Source: Olivibacter domesticus (GTDB lineage: Bacteria; Bacteroidota; Bacteroidia; Sphingobacteriales; Sphingobacteriaceae). Taken from it: a stretch of 64,000 nucleotides of DNA. The stretch spans positions 62,001 through 126,000 of the forward strand of contig NZ_FOAF01000009.1 in NCBI RefSeq assembly GCF_900109575.1. The letters run 5' to 3'. A program made the position numbers and the translations under genes. Shown in pieces: positions 24,543 to 34,331 of the stretch; within the stretch, counting starts at the first letter, position 1, and every line of letters begins with the position of its first letter. The notes under the pieces were generated by a model, which saw only the letters and a program-made list of their open reading frames with translations, did not search any database and had not been told where the DNA came from.

Positions 24543-27500
24543 TTAGAAGGAAAGGTTAAACCCTAACGTAGCAATTACCGGTACTGGATAGCCATTTCCC
24601 GGATTTTCCGGATCCGGTGCCGTATACGCCCGGTCTTTCCAGCGTAATAGGTTGGATGCCTGCATATATACACGTGCACGGCTCACGTTAAACCTTTCAA
24701 ACGCATCCTTCAGGTCGTATCCGATTTCAATATTTCGCAATTTGAAATAACTTCTTGGCTCCAAAAAGTAGGTTGAAAATCTATTCTCATTATTCGTATT
24801 CACCAAGGTTAAGGCAGGAACGCTTGCTCCCGGGTTTTCAGGAGTCCAGGCATCCAATACACGACTACCCCAGTTTGATCCCGGTGCCAGCGAAGTAAAA
24901 TCAGTCAGATTTTTATAACTATTATTTACCACCCCTCCCTGTATGCCTTGGAAGAAAACAGCAATATTGAATCGTTTATAGCTTAAGGTTAAATTCAAGC
25001 CATAAGTAAAATCAGGATCTGAAGTGCCTAAGTACTGCTGGTCGTTATTATCAATCCGTCCATTCTGATCCAGATCGAGGTAACGTATGCGGCCCAACGC
25101 TTTACCTGGTTGTTCCGGACTACTGTCTACTTCTTCCTGTGTAGTGAACAAACCATCAGCCACCCATCCGAAATGTGTATTTGGCGAATGCCCAATGATG
25201 GTATACGTTGTACCATTGCCCGGATAACCTATAATCGCATTGTTGGGAAGCTTCGTTATCTTTAAGCGATTTCTGGTAATATTAGCCGCCACATCCAAAC
25301 GCATATCATCGCTTAAACGCTGGGTATAATTTATAGCCGCTTCCAAGCCCTTGTTCTGTAGCGAAGCACCGTTAATCCATGTGCTTCCCCCTTCTCCCAC
25401 TACACCCAAATAAGGAGGGCTAATCAGCACATCGTCCGTATTCTTTATATAATATTCTACCGAACCGGTAAGTTGATTAGAGAACATGCCAAAATCTACT
25501 CCAAAGTTAGATTGCGTAGTGGTTTCCCATTTAAGATCTGGATTACCGGTTTGAATGGCCGTATACCCGGCAGGCAATGTACCCGTACCCTGCCCGCCTA
25601 TATCATAGGCACTGCCTTCGCTTGGATCCCAGGTTAGGTCTGTGCCGTAAATGGCGCGGTACAAGGAATAGGTAGCATAGGCCGGAATGCTTTGATTACC
25701 GGTTTGCCCCCAGCTATAACGTAGTTTAAAATCAGAAATAAAATTTATATTATCTTTAAAAAAGGTCTCTTCACTGATGCGCCATCCCAAAGATGCTGCC
25801 GGAAAATTTGCATAGCGGTTGTTGGAACCAAACTTACTCGAACCATCTCTCCGGATCGTGACAGAAGCCAGGTAGCGATCATGATAGTTATAATTTGCTT
25901 TAAAGAAGAATGATTGCAAGGCGTCTGAATTTCCATCACCACGCGCAAGAATATTTCGGGTACCTTGCGTGAGGTAAGCATAGTTTAGGTCTGCAATGGC
26001 CAATCCCTGTGCACTGGCATTAAACCCTTGATTCCTATTATTAACCGTTTCGGAACCTAAAAGCAAATTAACACGGTGCTCATTCGAATTCAGGTCGTAT
26101 GTCAGGATATTTTGCCAGGTTAATGACCCACTGTAGTCAAAGTTGGTATTCACCTGGGTCACATCACTATTTAAAAAACCAGATTGGTAGGGCACCTGTA
26201 AATGGCGATAAAAAGTGCCTGCATAATCCACATTAAAAGCCGTTCTGAAATTCAAGCCCGGTAAAATAGAAAGATCAGCAAACGTACTGCTTAAAATGCG
26301 GGCAAAGTGATTATTATTCTGCCTATTATCTTCAATCAGTCTAAGCGGATTTTGCCGATCGTCCATCCCAGCAACCGGGCCGCCCCAACCACCATCCACC
26401 GTACGAACCGGTAAAATCGGGTTCAATATCAGCGCCAGCGAGGTAACGTCTCCCGTTGGTATTTGCGCGTCTTTGAAATAAGAAAGATTTAGGTTCTCCC
26501 CTATCTTCAGCTTGCCATTAAACAAGGAATGATCTACATTCATCCGTAAGGTCAACCGCTGGCTTCGCGTACGCTTAATGATGCCTTCATTATCATAGTA
26601 ACCCAAAGAAAAAAAAGATGTTCCATGCTGCCCTCCATTTGAGAGCGCAATGTTATATTGTTTAATCTGTGAAACCCGCGAAACTTCATCAAACCATCGG
26701 GTATCCGACGTGCGCATTGACTGTTCGGGATCTACGTATTGCCCCAAAATCACTGCATTCAATTGCGGGTTCGAAAAATCTTTATTCCAATCAAAATCAT
26801 AAATCAAACTTAAAGCAGAAGGGTCCTGCGGATTATTACGGGACGGGCCGAAGCGTCCGTCATTCACGGCAGCCTGCCAATAAGCCCGTGCACGCTCATC
26901 AGTGTTCAGGGTATTGATTTTACTATTATAGAACTGCAGGGAATGTGAAGCATCTACATCAATCCGCCTAACACCTGATTTACCTCTCTTGGTGGTCACA
27001 ATAATCACCCCCGCTGCCGCCCTAGAGCCATAAATCGAAGCGGCCGACGCATCACGCAGTACCTGCATCGACTCGATGTCACTCTGATTGATCTCCTGCA
27101 ATCCTCTTTGCGTCGGCACCCCATCAATGATATAAAGGGGGTCATTGCTAATATTAAGCGTAGTTTGGCCACGCATGCGCACCGTTACACCCCCATTTGG
27201 AGCACCGCTAGCACCAACTTCTACCCCCGGAACCCGCCCCTGCATGGATTTTACAGGGTTGCCCAGCGGCACATTCTCAATATCGGCCATCTTCACCACA
27301 GAGACGGCCCCCGTTAGGTCTTTTTTGCGCTCCGATGTATAGCCTGTTACAATCACGTCTTCCAGCGCATTTAGGCTGATTTTCATGACTACATTGATCG
27401 GATCATCGTTTCTGATCACCATCCGTACCGGCTCGCTTCCCAACATACTAAAAGAGATGCTTTGTCCAACAGCAGATGCAATGCTGTACACCCCCTTACT

Positions 27501-27665
27501 GTCTGTTATAACAGAACCCGTTTTTCCTACAATGGATACCGTAACCCCTTCCAGTGGAGCCGAGCTCGTATCTCGTACTACACCTGAGATTACAACTTCC
27601 TGCGCCGCCACGCGGAGGAAAAAGAACATACTTATACAGCATGCCAACAATACTTCTTTTCTCAT
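24543..27665 (-). CDS. SusC/RagA-family TonB-dependent outer-membrane transporter
   Basis: A 1040-aa protein. Signal peptide (residues 1-21), then a CarboxypepD-regulatory-like Ig domain (VVISGVVRDTSSAPLEGVTV). A plug domain follows with the SusC signatures DVIVTGYTSERKKDLTGAV and DASAASIYGSRAAAGVIIVT. A long beta-barrel ends in the terminal-Phe strand ATLGFNLSF. No N-terminal anti-sigma (STN) domain is present, consistent with control by the hybrid sensor instead of an ECF sigma. It imports oligosaccharides across the outer membrane with SusD, TonB-dependent. It follows the MFS gene in the operon (53-bp gap). Confidence 0.96.
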   Translation of the reverse strand: MRKEVLLACCISMFFFLRVAAQEVVISGVVRDTSSAPLEGVTVSIVGKTGSVITDSKGVYSIASAVGQSISFSMLGSEPVRMVIRNDDPINVVMKISLNALEDVIVTGYTSERKKDLTGAVSVVKMADIENVPLGNPVKSMQGRVPGVEVGASGAPNGGVTVRMRGQTTLNISNDPLYIIDGVPTQRGLQEINQSDIESMQVLRDASAASIYGSRAAAGVIIVTTKRGKSGVRRIDVDASHSLQFYNSKINTLNTDERARAYWQAAVNDGRFGPSRNNPQDPSALSLIYDFDWNKDFSNPQLNAVILGQYVDPEQSMRTSDTRWFDEVSRVSQIKQYNIALSNGGQHGTSFFSLGYYDNEGIIKRTRSQRLTLRMNVDHSLFNGKLKIGENLNLSYFKDAQIPTGDVTSLALILNPILPVRTVDGGWGGPVAGMDDRQNPLRLIEDNRQNNNHFARILSSTFADLSILPGLNFRTAFNVDYAGTFYRHLQVPYQSGFLNSDVTQVNTNFDYSGSLTWQNILTYDLNSNEHRVNLLLGSETVNNRNQGFNASAQGLAIADLNYAYLTQGTRNILARGDGNSDALQSFFFKANYNYHDRYLASVTIRRDGSSKFGSNNRYANFPAASLGWRISEETFFKDNINFISDFKLRYSWGQTGNQSIPAYATYSLYRAIYGTDLTWDPSEGSAYDIGGQGTGTLPAGYTAIQTGNPDLKWETTTQSNFGVDFGMFSNQLTGSVEYYIKNTDDVLISPPYLGVVGEGGSTWINGASLQNKGLEAAINYTQRLSDDMRLDVAANITRNRLKITKLPNNAIIGYPGNGTTYTIIGHSPNTHFGWVADGLFTTQEEVDSSPEQPGKALGRIRYLDLDQNGRIDNNDQQYLGTSDPDFTYGLNLTLSYKRFNIAVFFQGIQGGVVNNSYKNLTDFTSLAPGSNWGSRVLDAWTPENPGASVPALTLVNTNNENRFSTYFLEPRSYFKLRNIEIGYDLKDAFERFNVSRARVYMQASNLLRWKDRAYTAPDPENPGNGYPVPVIATLGFNLSF

Positions 27666-27718
27666 AATTGGTTAATTAATTAGATTTTTTGGTTTATCTT
27701 ATTTGGTTAATAGACAAA

Positions 27719-29059
27719 TTATACTACTGGCTCATTGGTCAGCTGTGATTCAATAGCTTCCAAACTTACCCCCTTCGTTTCGGGCATCCACCAGATTACA
27801 AACACCAATTGTAGCACCATCATTACCGTGAAAAATAAAAAGGTAATCATACCACCAAGGGCCTCTGCCAGTATGGGAAAGGCAAAAGTTACCAGTGCCG
27901 CCAAAATCCAGTGTATAGAACTCCCAAAGGTTTGCCCTTTTGCCCGCACCTGATTAGGAAAAATTTCTGCAATAAAAACCCAGATAACAGCCCCTTGAGA
28001 GAAAGCAAAACAGGCTATAAAAAGCATGAAGTACACTGAAATATACATCCCAGATGATGCTGGATTATTAAACGAAAAAACCACCAATAGCAGGGAAATG
28101 ATAATACCTACAGAGCCAATTTTCATTAACATCCTTCTACCAACCTTATCAATCAATTGGACAGCCAATAGCGTAAACACAAAATTGGTCATACCAATTC
28201 CAATTGTTGAAAGCAAAGAAGAATGAACACCCAGCCCAGCCATCTCAAAAATGCGCGGCGCATAATAAATAATGGCATTAATACCCGAAAGTTGGTTAAA
28301 GAGCGCAAACAACCCTGCCAATACCAATGGCTTGCGATGCGCCTTCACAAAAAGTGCCTGCGTTTGCTTCGTTGGCTTTCGCTCTGTTGTATTTTCGATC
28401 GCAATAAGCTCTTGACGATAACCAAGCGGATTAATGATACTTAGGGTTTCTATCGCCTCTTCTCGTCGTAAACCCTTCATAAGCAACCATCTCGGGCTCT
28501 CGCGGATGAAATAGATGGCTATTAGAAAAAGAAAAGACGGCACGGCTTGAATGCCCAACATTAAACGCCATGATTCATCGCCCAGCTGATTGATTAAATA
28601 GTTTGATAAATACGAGATCAGTATGCCCAACACTACATTAAACTGGAAAAGGCCTACTAATGAACCGCGGCGATCGGGCGGCGCTATTTCAGAGATATAA
28701 ATAGGTGCCGTAACCGACGAAGCGCCTACACCTAAACCTCCTATAAACCGGAAGAGCACAAAAAGATGCCAACTACTGGTAAAAGCCGTTCCAAGCGAAG
28801 CAAAAAGATAGGCCAATGCTACCAAGTATAAGGTTTTCTTACGCCCCAGTTTATCGGAAGGATAGGATCCGAGTAAGGAACCAATAACGGTTCCGATGAG
28901 TGCCACCGAAATGGTAAAGCCATGTTCAAAAATAGTGAGCTGCCAATATTGCTCGATAGCTTTCTCTGCCCCCGAAATAACTGCGGTATCGAAACCAAAA
29001 AGAAAGCCCCCTAAAGCCACCACTACTGACCATAGTTTCACCATGTGATTTTTTATCAT
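27719..29059 (-). CDS. MFS sugar porter
   Basis: A 446-aa inner-membrane transporter with twelve predicted helices. Sugar-porter signatures: GFDTAVISGAEKAIEQYWQL, SDKLGRKKTLYLVA, RESPRWLLMKG, INAIIYYAPRIF, IDKVGRRMLMKIG and C-terminal MPETKGVSLEAIE. It most likely brings fructose (or the monosaccharide product of the GH32/GH172 enzymes) into the cytoplasm for the kinase encoded at 32153. It is the first gene of the leftward operon; its promoter lies in the 29060-29374 intergenic region shared with the hybrid sensor. Confidence 0.93.
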   Translation of the reverse strand: MIKNHMVKLWSVVVALGGFLFGFDTAVISGAEKAIEQYWQLTIFEHGFTISVALIGTVIGSLLGSYPSDKLGRKKTLYLVALAYLFASLGTAFTSSWHLFVLFRFIGGLGVGASSVTAPIYISEIAPPDRRGSLVGLFQFNVVLGILISYLSNYLINQLGDESWRLMLGIQAVPSFLFLIAIYFIRESPRWLLMKGLRREEAIETLSIINPLGYRQELIAIENTTERKPTKQTQALFVKAHRKPLVLAGLFALFNQLSGINAIIYYAPRIFEMAGLGVHSSLLSTIGIGMTNFVFTLLAVQLIDKVGRRMLMKIGSVGIIISLLLVVFSFNNPASSGMYISVYFMLFIACFAFSQGAVIWVFIAEIFPNQVRAKGQTFGSSIHWILAALVTFAFPILAEALGGMITFLFFTVMMVLQLVFVIWWMPETKGVSLEAIESQLTNEPVV

Positions 29060-29193
29060 ATCGATTTATTTTGATTGGTTTGATTTTGCTGTGCAAGATA
29101 GACAGGTAGCTAGAGAAGGGGTTGCTCTCGGAGATCAAATCATTTCATTTTTATAACAAAATTTATGTTTCTGAATATCAAATAATTACAAAT

Positions 29194-29218
29194 ATCAAGA
29201 CCCATTATTTATCTTGAT
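29194..29218. promoter_or_regulatory. Inverted repeat in the divergent fructan-locus promoter region
   Basis: ATCAAGA (29194-29200) and TCTTGAT (29212-29218) are perfect inverted arms 11 nt apart. They lie between the MFS-susCD operon and the hybrid sensor gene. Position and symmetry fit an operator for the hybrid sensor or another regulator, but no copy was noted elsewhere in the locus. Confidence 0.4.
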
Positions 29219-29374
29219 GTTTTGCCAGCGTAACATCTTCTTCAGGTATTATACCATAGGTGTTGAACCACCTAAATGACAAAAATGCTTTTTCTTCCCA
29301 GCCAAAGACGCAATCCCTTATATTTGTCGGGATCTACCATTAGTAATAGGTGGCCCACTAACTGGATTGTAAAC

Positions 29375-32140
29375 ATGAATACCATTTCCCTCAACCGATC
29401 AGGTGTTGTTTTGCTTTTATTTTTGGTCTTCGGGTTGGTCATTTCCTGCAAAACGACTAAAAAGAGCAACAAATTCATTATTGGGTTCTCCCAATGCACG
29501 GGTAACGATCTATGGAGAAGCAATATGCTAGCTGAAATGCTGACCGAGCTAAGTCTTCATCCAGAAGTTGATTTCCATTATTTAGAAGCAGGTGGCAACA
29601 GCGCCACACAACGCGCACAGGTAGATACGCTTATTGAAAAAGGAATTGATCTGTTGGTGATTTCTCCCAATGAGGCCGAGCCCCTAACGGCTGCCGTAAA
29701 AAAGGTAATGGACCGTGGGATTCCTGTCATTGTAATTGATCGGGAAGTCAAAGGAAACGGTTATACGGCATTCATCGGCGCAGACAATGTGAAGATTGGC
29801 GAAATGGCAGGCCAGTACCTGTCGCAGCTTATTGGCAACGAAGGAAACGTTATTGAAATTAGGGGTTTATCGGGTTCCTCTCCGGCTATAGACAGAAGTA
29901 AAGGCTTCGCCAAGGCCATTAAGCAATCAAAAAGTCAAGTCGAAGCCAAAACGGTTTATGGCGATTGGATGGAGGACACCACCAAAAACATCCTGAGCAA
30001 GATACACAGGCAGTTACAGGACATCGATGCCATCTTTGCACATAATGATAATATGGCGCTGGGAGCACGCAAAATTCTCAACAAATATTATCCTGAAAAA
30101 CATATTCCCATTATCGGTGTAGATGCCTGTTTTGGCGAAGGAGGAGGATTGGATATGGTGTACGATGGAAAAATTACGGCCTCCCTGGTGTATCCTACAC
30201 TCGGAAAAGAGGCCATTTGGACGGCTTTGGATATTTTGAAAGGCCTACCCTTCAAAAAAGAGAACAAGTTAAGTTCGATCGTCATTGACTCTACCAATGT
30301 GCGTGTCATGAAGATGCAGGCCGCCATGATCAGTAGTCAGAAAGACGATATTTATAGTCAACGTAAGCTCCTGGACGAACAGAAAATAATCTATAAAAGC
30401 CAGCAGGCTGTACTCAATATCATCATTGTATTGCTTGTATTATCGCTCATTTTTGGAAGCATCGTTGTCATCTTGCTTCGAGATAATAAAAAGATCAATA
30501 AAAACCTGGCCAAAAAGAATGTGGAAATTGACACGCAACGGAAGCAACTTATCGAGATGTCAAAACAAGCCGCCGCCGGTACAGAAGCAAGGTTAAACTT
30601 TTTCACCAATATCACCCATGAGCTACGAACGCCCTTAACTTTGATCTTATCACCCATCGAGGATATGGTAAAAGACACCCGTCTTTTATCACTGGCAGCA
30701 GATAAGATCAAAACGGTGCAGCGAAATTCGGTACGGCTACTGAATATCGTCAATCAGCTACTGGATTTCAGAAAGATAGAAATAGAAGGTTACCTCATAC
30801 AGGCCTCTCCAAGCAATTTGATCTCCTTTGTTCGCGATCTTATAGAACCTTTTAAAACATACGCTTTAAAAAGGCAAGTGCAACTATCCTTTGTTCCCGC
30901 AGAAAAAGAAATATTGGTATGGTTTGATGCCAATATGCTAGATAAAGCGCTATTGAACCTCTTATCAAATGCCTTTAAATTTGTAAAAGCCGGAGGTTTC
31001 ATCAAAGTTTACATAGCACGCTGCGGCACCGATGTAAGCATTCAGATCAAAGATTCAGGTATTGGTATGCATGAAAAAGATATCGCTTTGATTTTCGATC
31101 CTTACTATCAGGCCGACAACTCCCCGTCTAACGGTTTCGGTATCGGTTTATCTCTGGCAAAAGAGATTATCCATAAGCACAAAGGAGAAATACAGGCAGC
31201 ATCCATAAAAGGACAGGGTTCTACCTTCACCGTAACGCTGCCACTGGGAAGCGAGCATTTAAGCGATCGCGAGAAAAGAATTTCCTCTGCATCCTTTAAA
31301 AAGGATGAAAAAGCGGCCATATATGCCATTGATTCAGATGTGCAGATGCAGGATATCACGCAAACAGCACCTTGGGGTTTGAAAGACTATTCGCTACTCA
31401 TTGTGGAAGATAACCCTGATCTTTTAAACTACCTGGTAGCAGAATTGAGCGATGAATACGATGTCATCTTCGCCACCAACGGCCCAGAAGCAATTCAGCT
31501 TGCCAAAGAAAAGGTGCCCGATCTCATTATTACCGATAATGTTATACCCGAAATATCCGGTAAAGAAGTATGTAAGGTTTTAAAAAACGATTTAAAAACG
31601 TCCCACATCCCTATTATACTTCTTACAGCTCAAGCAAGTTCTGAACATCTTATTTCAGGCATGAATGCCCTCGTAGACATGTACATCACCAAACCTTTCC
31701 TGATCAAAAACCTTTCGGCAAGTATCAAAGCCTTAATCAACAACAGAAAGGTATTGAAAAGTCATTTTACCAGCGATATTGAGCTCCCAATCGAAAGTAT
31801 TAAACTCAATCAGCTGGATAAAAAGCTCTTGAACGATTTTTCAAGCGTCGTTGAAGAAAATTTAAGCAATGATCAGTTCTGTGTGGATGACATTTGCCGG
31901 CTTGTTGGCATCTCCCGAATGCATCTGTATCGAAAAGTCAAATCGTTAACAGGGATGACCGTTAACGAATACATATTGGAGCGCCGATTAAAAAAGGCCT
32001 CTTACCTGCTTAAACATGAATCTTTAAATGTTGCAGAAATCACCTATGCCGTGGGTTTTTCTAGCCCCAGCTATTTTTCAACAACTTTTAAAGCCAAATT
32101 TGGTTATTCTCCCAGTCAATATAAAAGCAAAATCAAATAA
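29375..32140 (+). CDS. Hybrid two-component system with periplasmic sugar-binding sensor
   Basis: About 921 aa from ATG 29375 (MNTISLNRSGVVLLLFLVFG), which places a signal or lipoprotein-like N-terminus correctly; the frame is open 33 codons upstream. Domains in order: periplasmic ribose/fructose-binding-type Peripla_BP_4 (FIIGFSQCTGNDLWRSNMLA; DAIFAHNDNMALGARKIL), one TM helix, HisKA (NITHELRTPLTLILSP), HATPase (GFGIGLSLAKEII), receiver (VEDNPDLLNYL; LIITDNVIPE) and AraC HTH (FCVDDICRLVGISRMHLYRK). This matches the B. thetaiotaomicron fructose sensor BT1754 type, so fructose is the likely signal. It is divergent from the operon it should activate. Confidence 0.94.
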   Translation: MNTISLNRSGVVLLLFLVFGLVISCKTTKKSNKFIIGFSQCTGNDLWRSNMLAEMLTELSLHPEVDFHYLEAGGNSATQRAQVDTLIEKGIDLLVISPNEAEPLTAAVKKVMDRGIPVIVIDREVKGNGYTAFIGADNVKIGEMAGQYLSQLIGNEGNVIEIRGLSGSSPAIDRSKGFAKAIKQSKSQVEAKTVYGDWMEDTTKNILSKIHRQLQDIDAIFAHNDNMALGARKILNKYYPEKHIPIIGVDACFGEGGGLDMVYDGKITASLVYPTLGKEAIWTALDILKGLPFKKENKLSSIVIDSTNVRVMKMQAAMISSQKDDIYSQRKLLDEQKIIYKSQQAVLNIIIVLLVLSLIFGSIVVILLRDNKKINKNLAKKNVEIDTQRKQLIEMSKQAAAGTEARLNFFTNITHELRTPLTLILSPIEDMVKDTRLLSLAADKIKTVQRNSVRLLNIVNQLLDFRKIEIEGYLIQASPSNLISFVRDLIEPFKTYALKRQVQLSFVPAEKEILVWFDANMLDKALLNLLSNAFKFVKAGGFIKVYIARCGTDVSIQIKDSGIGMHEKDIALIFDPYYQADNSPSNGFGIGLSLAKEIIHKHKGEIQAASIKGQGSTFTVTLPLGSEHLSDREKRISSASFKKDEKAAIYAIDSDVQMQDITQTAPWGLKDYSLLIVEDNPDLLNYLVAELSDEYDVIFATNGPEAIQLAKEKVPDLIITDNVIPEISGKEVCKVLKNDLKTSHIPIILLTAQASSEHLISGMNALVDMYITKPFLIKNLSASIKALINNRKVLKSHFTSDIELPIESIKLNQLDKKLLNDFSSVVEENLSNDQFCVDDICRLVGISRMHLYRKVKSLTGMTVNEYILERRLKKASYLLKHESLNVAEITYAVGFSSPSYFSTTFKAKFGYSPSQYKSKIK

Positions 32141-32152
32141 ACTCCCAAGTTA

Positions 32153-33058
32153 TTACCATTTAACTTGCTCTAATTGCTTCTGCCACATAAACCGCGCTAA
32201 ATCGGAGCCTTTATAATCTGGATTAGCGCCCGCTTGCGAGGTAACGTAGGCACCAAGTGCTGCCGCATAATCCAATATATCTTCTGTAGATTTTCCCAAT
32301 AACTTCTGCGCTACAAAAGCAGCCAAAAAAGAATCGCCGCTCCCAACCGTATCTTTCACGATAACGGGATAGGCTTTAAAATCATATCGCGCCATGGGTG
32401 TATAATAAGAAGCACCCTCTCCACCTTTGGTTACGATGATCTCTCCAATCCTATATTTATCCTGTAATCGGTTTACACTTTCCTGTTCCCGATCGCCATT
32501 ATCACCAAACCACGATGCAATAATTTGCAGTTCATGGTTATTTAGTTTTACAATATCCGCCTTGTGCAATAGATATTCAATGGTGGCTTGTTCATAATGC
32601 GGCGCGCGGAAATTAACATCAAAAAGCTTCAGTTTCGCGTGTTTAGCCAGCTCATATAAGGTGGCGCGGCTGAGCTCATTGCGGGCGGCCAAACTACCAA
32701 ACACCAGCAGATCAGCTGTTTCAACCAAATTAGCGGTCTTATCATCAAAATGGATAAAATCCCAAGCAACGGGCTGCACAATCTCATAGCTCATCTCGTG
32801 ATTGGCTCCTTCGGTAGCAATCACTTCACTGGTCTTTTGGTGTTTATCCAATTGAACGTACTCGGTAGATAAGCCCATTTTCTTCAAGAAGGTAGTCAGT
32901 TCCTCTCCCAGTGGATCATCTCCAACCCTGCTTACCATATAACTCTCTATGCCCAGTCGGTTTAGGTGATAAGCCACATTCATCGGCGCGCCACCCGGCT
33001 TTTTCCCATCAGGAAGTACATCCCAAAGCACTTCTCCAAAACAAACAACTTTTTTCAT
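32153..33058 (-). CDS. PfkB-family fructokinase
   Basis: About 301 aa from the ATG at 33058 (MKKVVCFGEVLWDVLPDGKK), the usual start; the frame is open 13 codons upstream. Ribokinase-fold motifs: PGGAPMNVAYHLNRLG (substrate lid), IIVTKGGEGASYY and VKDTVGSGDSFLAAF with the catalytic Asp of GSGD. It phosphorylates fructose or a related sugar to enter glycolysis. It converges on the hybrid sensor gene with 12 bp between stops and completes the locus: capture, hydrolysis, import, phosphorylation. Confidence 0.92.
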   Translation of the reverse strand: MKKVVCFGEVLWDVLPDGKKPGGAPMNVAYHLNRLGIESYMVSRVGDDPLGEELTTFLKKMGLSTEYVQLDKHQKTSEVIATEGANHEMSYEIVQPVAWDFIHFDDKTANLVETADLLVFGSLAARNELSRATLYELAKHAKLKLFDVNFRAPHYEQATIEYLLHKADIVKLNNHELQIIASWFGDNGDREQESVNRLQDKYRIGEIIVTKGGEGASYYTPMARYDFKAYPVIVKDTVGSGDSFLAAFVAQKLLGKSTEDILDYAAALGAYVTSQAGANPDYKGSDLARFMWQKQLEQVKW

Positions 33059-33550
33059 CGGATTAAATTTGTTTTTTATCGGTGATGAAGCTTGCATACG
33101 CTGTTTAATCAGGCCCTTTTTTTGAGCGGCAGCTTATGCAGGTTTCATCTGATTAAATTATTTATGCTTGTAAATTTTTCAATGGCCTAAATGAGCTCGT
33201 TACACTCCGTTTGTTTTCTTAATTGACCATCCATTAATCAGCATTTACAGGGCTAAAATTAAAGACATTATTCCAAAAACTTTTTTTATATCGTGCAATT
33301 TTTCTTTAATTCCGTACCATGTGGGCTAATTATTGATAATCCGCTGGCCTAGCATGAAGTGAGCGGATTTCTTTGTTAAGATCATGGTAAATGAAACAAT
33401 CTTTTTGCTCCTTCTGTTTTCTTCAAGCCTCATGTTAGCCTGACTGCTTGCTGAAAGGTTTAAATTTATAAAGAATAAAGTTATATCTAGCCGGGTATTA
33501 TTGATGCTGTAGAATCACTATCTTAGCTCCTTTAGATAGTTTAATTGCTT
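33059..33550. other. Gene-free stretch with a hairpin
   Basis: About 490 bp with no convincing frame. It contains AATCCGCT (33338-33345) and AGCGGATT (33362-33369), a perfect 8-bp inverted repeat followed on the plus strand by TTCTTTGTT, which could act as a weak terminator. It also holds the promoters of the kinase (leftward) and the SMI1/KNR4 gene (rightward). Confidence 0.45.
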
Positions 33551-34132
33551 ATGAATAACATCACAGAAAGCTTTAAGACAATTCTTATCAAGCAGAAGGA
33601 TTTAAATTACCATTTCCCCAATATACTTAGAAAAGCTGCCAGCCTCGAAGAAATAGCAAAAACAGAAAAAGTGTTGGGCTTAGACTTTAATGACGAGCTG
33701 AAAGAACTTTATTTATTTGCCGATGGAACAACTATTGATAGCGAAACTCCTTCGGGGCTCACGGGTCTGATACCCATCCACAACTTTTTATCTTTAGAAG
33801 ATGCGGTTAACTATTATAATCTGAGCATGGAGTTTGAAGAGAGCTTTCAAAATTTGACTAAAGACTTTAAGCCAGCCAGGCAGTTGTATCCATTTTTAGA
33901 GGATGGAGCTGGTAACTGTTATTGGGTTGATCTAAATGAAAAGACCTCAAACTATGGCCGGATATTCTGGACAAATACTTATGGTGTCGATCCTGATTAT
34001 ACTTACAAGTCCTTGACGAGTATGTTTGAGGTTATTGCTGAAGCATATGATACGGACGTTATGTTCTTGGATCGTGATGGTTACCTTAGCTGTGATTTCA
34101 AAGCGTTTGACAAACTTTCTGAAGAAAAATAA
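33551..34132 (+). CDS. SMI1/KNR4-family protein
   Basis: 193 aa from the ATG at 33551 (MNNITESFKTILIKQKDLNY); a TTG two codons earlier is less likely. The SMI1/KNR4 (SUKH) fold is indicated by AASLEEIAKTEKVLGLDFND then ELKELYLFADGTTIDSET, LIPIHNFLSLEDAVNYYN and FLEDGAGNCYWVDL. SUKH proteins in bacteria are often immunity proteins against nuclease or deaminase toxins of contact-dependent systems, and commonly occur as solitary genes. No toxin gene is adjacent. Confidence 0.8.
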   Translation: MNNITESFKTILIKQKDLNYHFPNILRKAASLEEIAKTEKVLGLDFNDELKELYLFADGTTIDSETPSGLTGLIPIHNFLSLEDAVNYYNLSMEFEESFQNLTKDFKPARQLYPFLEDGAGNCYWVDLNEKTSNYGRIFWTNTYGVDPDYTYKSLTSMFEVIAEAYDTDVMFLDRDGYLSCDFKAFDKLSEEK

Positions 34133-34149
34133 TAGGCTTAGCTTTAATA

Positions 34150-34331
34150 AATATTTTCGTTTTTACTATCTCGGCTTATCAAACAAGATCGTTATTTCTT
34201 TGTTGCCCATTCTTTAGGCGGAAACTACGCAATGAAATTTATCTCGGATAACAAGATCATTAGTTTGTCTTCGCTTTATCGCCTAAAACATAAAGAAAGC
34301 AAAGTTTACATTTTAATTAAAGAGAATATTG
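34150..34331 (+). pseudogene. Alpha/beta-hydrolase fragment
   Basis: An internal frame reads LIKQDRYFFVAHSLGGNYAM then KFISDNKIISLSSLYRL. This contains the nucleophile elbow (HSLGG) of an alpha/beta hydrolase preceded by the usual hydrophobic strand. No start or C-terminal part exists. It is a decayed fragment between the SMI1/KNR4 gene and the kinase gene. Confidence 0.4.

Noticed and set aside
32153-33097. Longer start for the fructokinase (33097)
   Set aside because: The extra residues MQASSPIKNKFNP are not part of the ribokinase fold; the ATG at 33058 gives the standard N-terminus.
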